DNA from: an uncultured Erysipelotrichaceae bacterium
Lineage (GTDB): Bacteria > Bacillota_I > Bacilli_A > RF39 > UBA660
Assembly (NCBI GenBank): GCA_902797105.1
Contig: CADBRL010000017.1
Span: 1-8,489 of the forward strand
DNA: 8,489 nt
Reading direction: 5' to 3'
In this document: positions 1-6,122 of the stretch, piece after piece
Position numbering within the stretch: position 1 is the first letter of the stretch
Layout of the letters: each line of letters begins with the position of its first letter
Made by a program: the position numbers and the translations under genes
Notes under the pieces: generated by a model
Databases searched by the model: none
What the model was told of the DNA's origin: nothing
What the model saw: the letters and a program-made list of their open reading frames with translations, nothing else

Positions 1-4
1 AAAA

Positions 5-52
<48 letters not shown>

Positions 53-75
53 ATTTATTTGCGTAACTAATTTAA

Positions 76-1041
76 TTATTTACTAACATTACTTTGACAA
101 TACTCGTCTTTTAATTCTAAATTCTTACTATAAATTTCATATACTTTTTTACTTATATTTTGCACCTTTGGCCCAAAAACATCTTGACCTAAGTTACCAT
201 ATAGAGTAAGAACTACTATAATATAAGGATTATCACTATCATAAATACCTATATCATGAAAACTTGCATCATACATACCATATTTATGATATATAATTTT
301 ATCATCAAAACTTAAATAATTCATATTTTTATTATTCATAGCTTTTTTTATCAAAGCACTATAAACATCATCTACTTCAAGAACACTATATAATCTTTCT
401 AAACATTTTGATGCCATTAATGCTGTATAATTTCTAACAAATGGATCTTCACTCACCATTACTAAGTTAAAATCACTAAAATATTCTTTTAAAGTATCTA
501 GCCCAATATACTTAATAAGCATAAAATGAGCAGTATTATCACTATAAGTTAACAAATGGTCTATAAGCTCTGATAAAGTAACCTCATCATAATACTTATG
601 CTTTTTCATGCCAATACTTCCCTGCATCGCATCACTAGGCTTATAAACTAAAGTACTATTTAAATCAATATTACCTTTTCTGGCTTCTTCAACTAAATAA
701 ATAACTTCAAACAGCTTAGAAGTACTCGCAGAATAATAAATTTTCGTACTATTCATATTCCAAACATAATCATTATTAATATCTTTAAAATAAATAGCTA
801 CTCCACTTTTCTTTAATCCTTCAAAAGCTGCATTAAATTCATTATCCAAAGTACTACCTCTATAAGGTTTACTCATACAATTCATATATTCTTGTTTTTT
901 TATAGCTTCTTCATCTTTAAAAGCATTAACAGTTTGATAAAATACACTATTTTCACTAAAATAGCCTAGTTTATATCCCACTAGTAATGTTATAACAATT
1001 ACTAAAATAACACTAAATAAAAAAATCAACAACTTCTTCAT
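76..1041 (-). CDS. Membrane-anchored serine hydrolase, class A beta-lactamase-like fold
   Basis: A 321-residue protein with one N-terminal membrane segment (about residues 4-22) and an extracytoplasmic penicillin-recognising domain. The three family motifs appear in order: SxxK at S106-T-S-K109, SDN at 167-169, and a KTG-like box at K253-Y-G255. Together they identify the beta-lactamase/DD-peptidase superfamily, closest to the class A-like 'Beta-lactamase2' group. The omega-loop ExxLN motif that carries the deacylating Glu of true class A enzymes is not evident; the region 196-204 reads SEDPFVRN. A peptidoglycan-related serine hydrolase or a penicillin-binding role is therefore as likely as antibiotic hydrolysis. 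The ATG at 1041 is supported by GAGGT (1050-1054) and a promoter just upstream. It is transcribed alone, divergent from the 1168-3272 operon. The fold is fairly certain; the substrate is unknown. Confidence 0.85.
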   Translation of the reverse strand: MKKLLIFLFSVILVIVITLLVGYKLGYFSENSVFYQTVNAFKDEEAIKKQEYMNCMSKPYRGSTLDNEFNAAFEGLKKSGVAIYFKDINNDYVWNMNSTKIYYSASTSKLFEVIYLVEEARKGNIDLNSTLVYKPSDAMQGSIGMKKHKYYDEVTLSELIDHLLTYSDNTAHFMLIKYIGLDTLKEYFSDFNLVMVSEDPFVRNYTALMASKCLERLYSVLEVDDVYSALIKKAMNNKNMNYLSFDDKIIYHKYGMYDASFHDIGIYDSDNPYIIVVLTLYGNLGQDVFGPKVQNISKKVYEIYSKNLELKDEYCQSNVSK

Positions 1042-1049
1042 ACAACTTT

Positions 1050-1090
1050 ACCTCACATAAATATTATAAAACATAAATTTATTTTTGCAA
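1050..1090 (-). promoter_or_regulatory. Promoter and RBS of the serine hydrolase gene
   Basis: On the minus strand, TTGCAA (1085-1090), a 16-base spacer and a perfect TATAAT (1063-1068) precede the gene. The predicted start of transcription is near 1056, almost touching the ribosome binding site GAGGT (1050-1054), so the leader would be only about 15 nt. The -35 hexamer lies inside the 8-bp palindrome TTTGCAAA (1084-1091), which could be an operator. Confidence 0.6.
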
Positions 1091-1105
1091 ATACCTTTTA
1101 TCTAC

Positions 1106-1155
1106 TTGTCCCATATAAAATATTATGTTATTATCTTTATAGAAGTTTTTGAAGG
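1106..1155 (+). promoter_or_regulatory. Promoter and RBS of the 1168-3272 operon
   Basis: TTGTCC (1106-1111), a 17-base spacer and TATTAT (1129-1134) form a good sigma-A-type promoter on the plus strand, with a start expected near 1141. GAAGG (1151-1155) is the only Shine-Dalgarno candidate. It lies 12 bases before ATG 1168 and only 3 bases before a TTG at 1159. The -35 box is 15 bp from the -35 box of the divergent gene, so one bound regulator could affect both directions. Confidence 0.6.
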
Positions 1156-1167
1156 TAGTTGGTTTAT

Positions 1168-2334
1168 ATGAAGAAACAAAATAATACATTATTTACTCTA
1201 CTAATTATTATATTTTTTATAATAATAGCACTTATAAGTTTTAATATATATAATGCTTATAAAAATACTAAAGATATAACTCTTTTATCAGAATATATTG
1301 TAAATAATTCAGAAATTGTAAATAACAAAGAAGGATTAACTAAAGAAAATGGCATTTATATCTTTAAAGGGGAATTAGAAAATAACTATGTCCTATACAA
1401 TAACATGCTATGGAGAATAATTAAAATAAATAGTGATAGTTCATTAGAACTTATCTTAGATGATTACATAAATATGTTACCTAAAAATCTTATTTTAACA
1501 TTTTTTGAAAATTTAGAAAGCAACTTAGATTTAGATTATTTAATTGAAAATAATATTTGTAAGGATACATTTGATAATGAAAATAATATAACATGTCAAA
1601 AACTAGAAAAAGACAAAATTATTTCTTTACTAAGTGTATATGATTATATGAATTCATTTTATGAAAACAAAACATTCATAACAAATGATGAAGAAAAATT
1701 ATGGTTATACAATAATGATGCTCACACAAACGGAGATAAATTAAGTACATCAAATGAAAATAATTTTTATGAAATTAAACCTGTAATAACAATTAAAAAT
1801 AGTACTTTATATAAATCTGGAAATGGTACTAAAAATAGTCCATATCAAATAGGCAATGATAATTTTTCTATCGGAGCAAAGGTAAAAATAGATAATGATT
1901 TATATATAGTATATGACTATAAAGATGATATTAAATTAATGAGCTTAAATACCATAGACAAAATATATAAAAATGATACTTTAGATTATTTAAATAATGA
2001 ATATTATCAAAAATTAAGTTACAAAGATATTTTAAAAGATACAATTACATATAATGGTGAATATACTAATAAAGAAAGTGATATTTCTAAAACAAAAGTA
2101 ACTAAAAAAATTGGGATACCTAATATATTAGATATTAAATTTGAAAGTAATATAAAAGATTATTATTTAGCAAATAAAGTAAATGCCTTTGACTTAATTT
2201 ATAATAATCCCGTTATATACGGAGATAAAAAAACATTACATCAAACAAGATACATAATAACTTTAGACAAAAAAGAAATAAATAACTTTACTAAAGAAAA
2301 TAATATGTATATTTATAAAGAAGGTGCAAAATGA
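1168..2334 (+). CDS. Membrane-anchored extracytoplasmic protein of unknown function with a WRII / PYxI repeat-type domain
   Basis: About 388 residues from ATG 1168, preferred over the in-frame TTG at 1159 because that codon sits too close to the RBS. A lysine-containing N-terminus and one strongly hydrophobic segment (about 9-28) anchor it, with the rest outside. I do not know a named family. The first half has the signature NNYVLYNNMLWRIIKI (72-87) and closes with GNGTKNSPYQI near 218-228. The same pair of landmarks occurs in the protein at 7405-8489 (DNLYRIIGV and GDGTKENPYRL). The second half (about 237-388) opens with a similar DLYIVYDYKDDIKLMSL stretch and ends near RYIITLDKKE, suggesting a degenerate second copy. 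Its TGA stop overlaps the ATG of the next gene (ATGA), so the two are translationally coupled and probably act together. It is very rich in Asn, Lys and Ile, as expected from base composition. Confidence 0.8.
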   Translation: MKKQNNTLFTLLIIIFFIIIALISFNIYNAYKNTKDITLLSEYIVNNSEIVNNKEGLTKENGIYIFKGELENNYVLYNNMLWRIIKINSDSSLELILDDYINMLPKNLILTFFENLESNLDLDYLIENNICKDTFDNENNITCQKLEKDKIISLLSVYDYMNSFYENKTFITNDEEKLWLYNNDAHTNGDKLSTSNENNFYEIKPVITIKNSTLYKSGNGTKNSPYQIGNDNFSIGAKVKIDNDLYIVYDYKDDIKLMSLNTIDKIYKNDTLDYLNNEYYQKLSYKDILKDTITYNGEYTNKESDISKTKVTKKIGIPNILDIKFESNIKDYYLANKVNAFDLIYNNPVIYGDKKTLHQTRYIITLDKKEINNFTKENNMYIYKEGAK

Positions 2335-3272
2335 AAAAAAATAAAATAATGCTAGTAGTTGACTTATTATTTGCAAGTATTTTAATACTAACTATAACTT
2401 TTAACAAAACCATTGAAAACAAAATATTAGAAAAAAGATTTAAAGAAGAAATAAGTAAAACTAAAACAAGTTATGAACCAATTAAATTTGAAAGTAATTT
2501 ATTAATTGAAACAAATGATGAAAAAGTATATGACAATAAGTATGAAGCTGAAATTTTAAATAAAAATGAAGGAAATGATGCTTACAAAATCATTGATTTA
2601 ACAGTTGCTGGTAACAAAGGATGGCTTGTAGTAGTTTATGATCCAAGTGATGTTAGAATTATGAAAAGTCGAGCATTCAAAACACCAAATAATGATGGTA
2701 AAGAAAACATCATTGATATGACTGCAAGATATGGAGCTACAATCGGAGTTAATGGTGGTGGTTTCTATGATGATGGCAAAGTAAGTAAAGATATACCTTT
2801 TGGTTATATAATAGAAAATGGTAAAGTAATATACCAATCACACAATAGACAATCTGATTTAATTGGCATGAGTAATGATAATAAATTAATGCTAGTTCAT
2901 GCAACTGGTGAAGAAGCAATTAAAATGGGAATGAGAGATGCTTTAGAATTTGGTCCATTCTTAATTATTGATGGTAAAAGACAAACAAACCTAAAACCAA
3001 CTAGAGCAGCTAGAAATATGATAGCTCAAAGAGATGATGGCATAATGTTATTTCTAGTAACAGATGGTGCATCTTACAGAGGCATAACATTTAATGAAGG
3101 TATAGATGTTTTAGAAAAATATGGAGCTACTACTGCAGCAAACTTAGATGGTGGTGCAAGTACACAACTAGTAGTAAATGGTAAAATGTTAAATTCACCT
3201 AAAAATGCATTAGGGATCCCCATACCAAAAGGAAGAACTGTTGTTAATGGCTGGGGCATTTTTACATCATAA
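2331..3272 (+). CDS. Membrane-anchored phosphodiester glycosidase (NAGPA domain) protein
   Basis: 313 residues: an N-terminal membrane segment (about 7-24), a charged linker with coiled-coil-like character (28-80), then a phosphodiester glycosidase domain (about 85-313) related to the catalytic domain of the mammalian uncovering enzyme NAGPA. Visible motifs are GVNGGGFYDD (139-148), EFGPFLIIDG (206-215), AARNM (226-230), NLDGGAST (271-278) and the terminal VVNGWGIF (304-311), all typical of the family. Members cleave or bind sugar-1-phosphodiester linkages; bacterial ones are often annotated as exopolysaccharide-related. The extracytoplasmic position suggests a wall polymer or surface glycan as substrate, but that is inference. 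AAGGTG (2321-2326) lies at good spacing from ATG 2331, which overlaps the upstream stop as ATGA. It is the last gene of its operon. No key family motif appears missing. Confidence 0.9.
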   Translation: MKKNKIMLVVDLLFASILILTITFNKTIENKILEKRFKEEISKTKTSYEPIKFESNLLIETNDEKVYDNKYEAEILNKNEGNDAYKIIDLTVAGNKGWLVVVYDPSDVRIMKSRAFKTPNNDGKENIIDMTARYGATIGVNGGGFYDDGKVSKDIPFGYIIENGKVIYQSHNRQSDLIGMSNDNKLMLVHATGEEAIKMGMRDALEFGPFLIIDGKRQTNLKPTRAARNMIAQRDDGIMLFLVTDGASYRGITFNEGIDVLEKYGATTAANLDGGASTQLVVNGKMLNSPKNALGIPIPKGRTVVNGWGIFTS

Positions 3273-3297
3273 AACCACGATTTTAACCGTGGTTTTA
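3270..3297. terminator. Bidirectional terminator between convergent operons
   Basis: A perfect 10-bp stem (3270-3279 with 3288-3297; TAAAACCACG and CGTGGTTTTA) with an 8-base loop. The 5' arm is A-rich and the 3' arm T-rich, so each strand ends the stem in TTTT. It separates the plus-strand operon from the minus-strand lipoprotein gene. The 5' arm contains the TAA stop of the glycosidase gene (3270-3272). Confidence 0.85.
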
Positions 3298-3309
3298 AAT
3301 TGCAATTTA

Positions 3310-3765
3310 TTATTTAGAAATATTAATATAATTATTGATCCAATCTTTAAACTTATTAACATCTTGATATTTTTCTAAATCATCATCCTTATTAGCATCT
3401 AAATAAGCTATAATTTTATTATTTTCAACAATTAAAACAGATGGAGCATATTTAACTGTATCATATAAATAAGTATTTTTAAATTCCGAAAAAGGCATTG
3501 ATAAAAAATCAATTTTATAATCACTAGCAAATGATTTAAATATTTTTTCACAAGATATAGGTAAACTACAAAAATTATTATATGTAAATAACAAATATGT
3601 CTTATTACTATAATCTTCTAAAGATTTACTATCTATTTCAATAAAATTACCTTTATTATAAAACATATCACTTAAAAATATTTTATTAGAATCTACATTT
3701 TTATAATTAGAACAACCAACACAAACTATAATAATAAGTAATAATAAAAATATTTTTTTTACCAT
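3310..3765 (-). CDS. Thioredoxin-fold lipoprotein with a CX5C motif
   Basis: 151 residues with a type II signal peptide: a basic start, a hydrophobic core and the lipobox VCVGC ending at Cys18, so the mature protein should be lipid-anchored on the outer membrane face. The body matches a thioredoxin-like fold: strand TYLLFTYNNF (56-65), Cys66 at the start of a helix, a second strand near 85-90, and a cis-Pro-type loop KYAPSVLIV (105-113; Pro108) followed by IIAYLDAN. The cysteines are C66-S-L-P-I-S-C72, a CX5C spacing and not the usual CX2C. Its oxidoreductase activity, or use of C66 alone, is therefore uncertain. Translation starts at ATG 3765 with GGAG (3774-3777). The codon shares one base with the stop of the rhodanese-like gene (TAATG), so the two are coupled and likely partners in extracytoplasmic thiol or sulfur chemistry. 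The fold is inferred from motif order. Confidence 0.75.
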   Translation of the reverse strand: MVKKIFLLLLIIIVCVGCSNYKNVDSNKIFLSDMFYNKGNFIEIDSKSLEDYSNKTYLLFTYNNFCSLPISCEKIFKSFASDYKIDFLSMPFSEFKNTYLYDTVKYAPSVLIVENNKIIAYLDANKDDDLEKYQDVNKFKDWINNYINISK

Positions 3766-4463
3766 TATTTAATCTCCGTTAATCTACTAAAATCTATATC
3801 ATGATAAGCAACCTTAGAAAAATCACATTTCTTTGAACCATTAATTTTTGTACTTATAGAGTTTTTACCTTCATAATTCCAATATCCACCAACATTATAT
3901 ATTTTACTAGTATCCCAACCAAGAGCTCCAAGCATTTGTTTAGTAAAGTTAGCATAACCACCTGCACCACACATAATAAATATAATTTTATCTTTTGGAA
4001 AAATATATTCTAAAATTTCCATAGATTCTTTATAATTTGCAACATATTTTCCATTTTCTAATTTAAATAAAGTTTTACCTTTATATAAACCAGTTACATT
4101 TTCACTTTTCTTTTGATCAACATACTCCTTAGGAAACTCAGTTAAATAAGCATAGGGAATAACTTCAAATCCTCTAACAAAGCCAGTTAAATCTCTTTCT
4201 CCCCCTTTATTTTCCCAAGTCGCAGTATCTTCAAGCATTCTTACATCTCTATAAACAACATCAGATCTATCAAGATAATTATCTATAGTTTTTTCATTAA
4301 TATTTTTATCAATATCATAAACACCTCTAAGTCCCTCAGACTTTTCTTGTTTAGGTAATTCATTTACTATATCACATTTATCATTCTTCATAATAAATGA
4401 TACTGTACTACCTAATAACACTCCAATAACAATTGCAATAATAATTTTTAAATAACTTTTCAT
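3765..4463 (-). CDS. Membrane-anchored extracytoplasmic rhodanese-like protein
   Basis: 232 residues with an N-terminal membrane segment (about 5-25) and no lipobox, so it is held in the membrane with the domain outside. Residues about 58-200 look like a rhodanese domain: DVVYRDVR (68-75) matches the usual 'liDvR' strand, GFVRGFEVIP (94-103) the 'GHIpGAinIP' segment, and IIFIMCGAGGYA (160-171) the strand and active-site loop, with catalytic Cys165 followed by G-A-G-G-Y-A. GWDTSKIYNVGGYWNY (182-197) matches the closing 'Gf..v..l.GG...W' element. Rhodaneses carry sulfane sulfur on this Cys. The loop lacks the Arg common in classical members. Cys30 and Cys213 are additional thiols. ATG 4463 has a strong GGAGGAG site (4469-4475). 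It is first of a two-gene operon with the thioredoxin-fold lipoprotein. The family is fairly sure; the substrate is unknown. Confidence 0.8.
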   Translation of the reverse strand: MKSYLKIIIAIVIGVLLGSTVSFIMKNDKCDIVNELPKQEKSEGLRGVYDIDKNINEKTIDNYLDRSDVVYRDVRMLEDTATWENKGGERDLTGFVRGFEVIPYAYLTEFPKEYVDQKKSENVTGLYKGKTLFKLENGKYVANYKESMEILEYIFPKDKIIFIMCGAGGYANFTKQMLGALGWDTSKIYNVGGYWNYEGKNSISTKINGSKKCDFSKVAYHDIDFSRLTEIK

Positions 4464-4468
4464 ATTTT

Positions 4469-4510
4469 CTCCTCCAATAACATAATAACAATTTATATCA
4501 AAAAATACAA
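4469..4510 (-). promoter_or_regulatory. Promoter and RBS of the rhodanese-lipoprotein operon
   Basis: On the minus strand, TTGTAT (4505-4510), a 17-base spacer and TATTAT (4482-4487) precede GGAGGAG (4469-4475). The predicted start of transcription falls about at 4475, so the RBS would be at the very 5' end of the message. The -10 is good, the -35 mediocre. Confidence 0.5.
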
Positions 4511-4520
4511 TAACTAATAA

Positions 4521-4548
4521 GTTGAATAAAACTCAACTAATCGTTGAG
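4521..4548. repeat. Overlapping dyads GTTGA / TCAAC / GTTGA
   Basis: Three alternating arms, GTTGA (4521-4525), TCAAC (4533-4537) and GTTGA (4543-4547), allow two mutually exclusive hairpins. The better one is CTCAAC (4532-4537) with GTTGAG (4543-4548) around a 5-base loop. On the minus strand it is followed by TTTTATTC and so may be a second weak terminator. It could also be an operator a short way upstream of the rhodanese promoter. Confidence 0.4.
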
Positions 4549-4550
4549 AC

Positions 4551-4580
4551 AAAAAAAACAAAGAAGCCATAAGGCTTCTT
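4551..4580 (-). terminator. Rho-independent terminator or attenuator upstream of the rhodanese operon
   Basis: An 8-bp perfect stem, AAGAAGCC (4561-4568) with GGCTTCTT (4573-4580), a 4-base loop, and on the minus strand a TG followed by eight T (4558-4551). It reads only on the minus strand. It lies about 157 bases past the kinase stop and about 90 bases before the rhodanese start. It may end the regulator-kinase message, end a short transcript starting near 4684, or act as an attenuator. Confidence 0.85.
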
Positions 4581-4684
4581 ATAAAAAAGTGTGAGTTTTG
4601 AGTTTATATGTTAATTGTGTATAGTTTATATTTTCATATTATAAACCAAAATTTTTATCTTATATAACATCCCTCCTTTGTCAC
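4551..4684 (-). ncRNA. Candidate short RNA or leader of about 130 nt
   Basis: A -10-like TATCAT (4691-4696, minus) predicts a start near 4684 and the terminator ends at 4551. Near its 5' end is AAAGGAGGG (4671-4679), a near-perfect Shine-Dalgarno sequence directly joined to an ATG (4668-4670) that opens a 14-codon frame, MLYKIKILVYNMKI, stopping at TAA. The zero spacing makes efficient translation doubtful. The stretch could therefore be a regulatory RNA, a leader peptide region or simply kinase 3' UTR. It is listed as a hypothesis, not as an established gene. Confidence 0.3.
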
Positions 4685-4690
4685 AATATA

Positions 4691-4734
4691 ATGATAACAA
4701 AGAATTATGAAATATTTATGTTGAAATTATGAAA
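4691..4734 (-). promoter_or_regulatory. Triple 11-bp-period direct repeat with a -10 box (putative response-regulator site)
   Basis: On the minus strand the 7-mers TTTCATA (4728-4734), CAACATA (4717-4723) and TTTCATA (4706-4712) are separated by exactly 4 bases each, an 11-bp period as in PhoB/PhoP boxes. TATCAT (4691-4696) follows after 9 bases. No good -35 is present, as expected for an activator-dependent promoter. The outer repeats are identical to a 7-mer upstream of the response regulator gene. Confidence 0.45.
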
Positions 4735-4736
4735 GT

Positions 4737-6122
4737 TTAAATCTTAATTTTAAAATAAAATGTAGAACCTTTTTTTAAAACACTTTTAACACCATATTCA
4801 TAGTCATGTAATTCAAGTATTTCTTTAACTATCGATAATCCAAGCCCCGTAGAAACAACATTTCTTTGATGATTTTTATCATTTTTATAATATTTATTCC
4901 AAATATATGGTATTTCACTTTCTTTAATGCCTTTACCAGTATCTATTATTTCTACCAAAAAATATTTTTTATGCTTAGTAACTCTAACAGTTACAGTTTT
5001 ATCATCACCAGTATAATTAATAGCATTATTTATCAAATTATAAATTACTTGATTAAGTTTCTTCTTATCAGCTTTTATCATAATACTATCTGGCATTTCC
5101 ACATTAATAATATACTTTTCTGTTTCTTTAATAATTTGATATCTATTAACAATAGTTTTTATATCTTCAGCTAAATCAAATTTTTCAATACTTAAAGTAT
5201 CAGCATTAGATTGCATTCTTGATAAATCCAGTATATCATTTACCAAAACAGTTAATCTATCAGTTTCATCAACAATTATTCCTAAGTGTTCATTCATTTT
5301 TTCTGAATCTTTATATGAAATATCCCTAATCATTTCAGCGTAAGCTTTAATCATTGTAAGTGGTGTTTTGAGATCATGAGAAACATTTGCCATTAAATCT
5401 CTACGTAACTCATCAGTTTTTACCATTTCTTCTTGAGCTTGTGTAAGAGTTTCAGATAATTCATCAATTTCCTTAATACCAGACTCTTCAAAGGAAACAT
5501 CTGTATCACCAGTACCCATTTTCTTAGCTTTTTTAGTAATTCTAGTAATTGGTTCTGTAATTTTATTTGATAAAAAAATAGACATAATAATAGCAATAAA
5601 TATTCCAACTACACAAACATACATAAGTTGTCTTTTAATAAGCAATGTAAAATCAGATATATCCTCTAAATTAGAATAAATAAAAACATCACTATTACCA
5701 ACTTTTACTCCATACATTAAAGCTGAAATATGTTTATCATCATTTACAAATCTATATGACTTAAGAGTTTCTTCTGATTGCACAAAATTATACATAAGTT
5801 CTTTAACTTTACTATTACCAGATTTTAAAGCACAACCATTCATGTTAATATTATAAGTTTCAACAACACTTGTATTACTTGTTAAAACAATACACACATC
5901 ATTATCATAAGCAATATCTTGAAGTTTTGATACAAGTTCAATTGAATTAGTTTCTTTAAGGGAATTAACAATATTATCCATATTATCAACTTGTTCTTTT
6001 TCATAATAAATATCAAGTATTTTAATTTGACAAACCCAAAGAAGTACGATTATAACAATATTATAACTAAGCAAAAAGAATAAAGTCTTTGCTTGTATGC
6101 TCGTTTTCTTTTTAGCCTTCAT
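4737..6122 (-). CDS. Two-component sensor histidine kinase (EnvZ/PhoR/VanS type)
   Basis: 461 residues from ATG 6122. A longer frame opens at TTG 6158, but it would sit deeper in the regulator gene and its extra 12 residues are not membrane-like. Domains: a first membrane segment (about 12-32), an extracytoplasmic sensor of about 130 residues, a second membrane segment (about 164-185), a HAMP linker (186-238), dimerisation helix with the phospho-acceptor His249 in NVSHDLKTPLT, an N box in NLINNAINY, G1 box DTGKG (394-398), and G2 box GLGLSIV (426-432). All motifs for autophosphorylation and transfer are present. The sensor carries two cysteines (77 and 97) that could pair or react with a redox signal. 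It overlaps the regulator gene by 11 bases with only a distant GGGA (6136-6139), so translation is probably coupled. The signal is unknown; the family's usual themes are envelope stress, cell-wall antibiotics and phosphate. Confidence 0.93.
   Translation of the reverse strand: MKAKKKTSIQAKTLFFLLSYNIVIIVLLWVCQIKILDIYYEKEQVDNMDNIVNSLKETNSIELVSKLQDIAYDNDVCIVLTSNTSVVETYNINMNGCALKSGNSKVKELMYNFVQSEETLKSYRFVNDDKHISALMYGVKVGNSDVFIYSNLEDISDFTLLIKRQLMYVCVVGIFIAIIMSIFLSNKITEPITRITKKAKKMGTGDTDVSFEESGIKEIDELSETLTQAQEEMVKTDELRRDLMANVSHDLKTPLTMIKAYAEMIRDISYKDSEKMNEHLGIIVDETDRLTVLVNDILDLSRMQSNADTLSIEKFDLAEDIKTIVNRYQIIKETEKYIINVEMPDSIMIKADKKKLNQVIYNLINNAINYTGDDKTVTVRVTKHKKYFLVEIIDTGKGIKESEIPYIWNKYYKNDKNHQRNVVSTGLGLSIVKEILELHDYEYGVKSVLKKGSTFYFKIKI

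Noticed and set aside
2332..2334. TGA read as Trp (Mycoplasma-type code)
   Set aside because: Tryptophans are encoded by TGG throughout, no in-frame TGA occurs in any gene, and the TGA forms a normal ATGA overlap.
2598..2837. 79-codon open frame on the minus strand
   Set aside because: It lies wholly inside the glycosidase gene in antisense, has no plausible RBS context and a low-complexity Ile/Thr/Ser-rich product.
3074..3259. 61-codon open frame on the minus strand
   Set aside because: Antisense to the conserved C-terminal motifs of the glycosidase gene; a by-product of its codon use.
4626..4670. 14-codon frame as a confirmed small gene
   Set aside because: The SD joins the ATG with no spacing and the peptide has no known match; kept only as part of a candidate transcript.
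4687..4692. Perfect TATAAT on the plus strand
   Set aside because: No -35 at 16-18 bases and no plus-strand gene downstream; it would transcribe antisense to the kinase.
4866..5174. 102-codon open frame on the plus strand
   Set aside because: Antisense to the ATPase domain of the histidine kinase, with an Ile/Phe/Asn low-complexity product.
5420..5608. 62-codon open frame on the minus strand
   Set aside because: Shifted frame within the kinase HAMP region; Leu/Lys-rich and without its own RBS.
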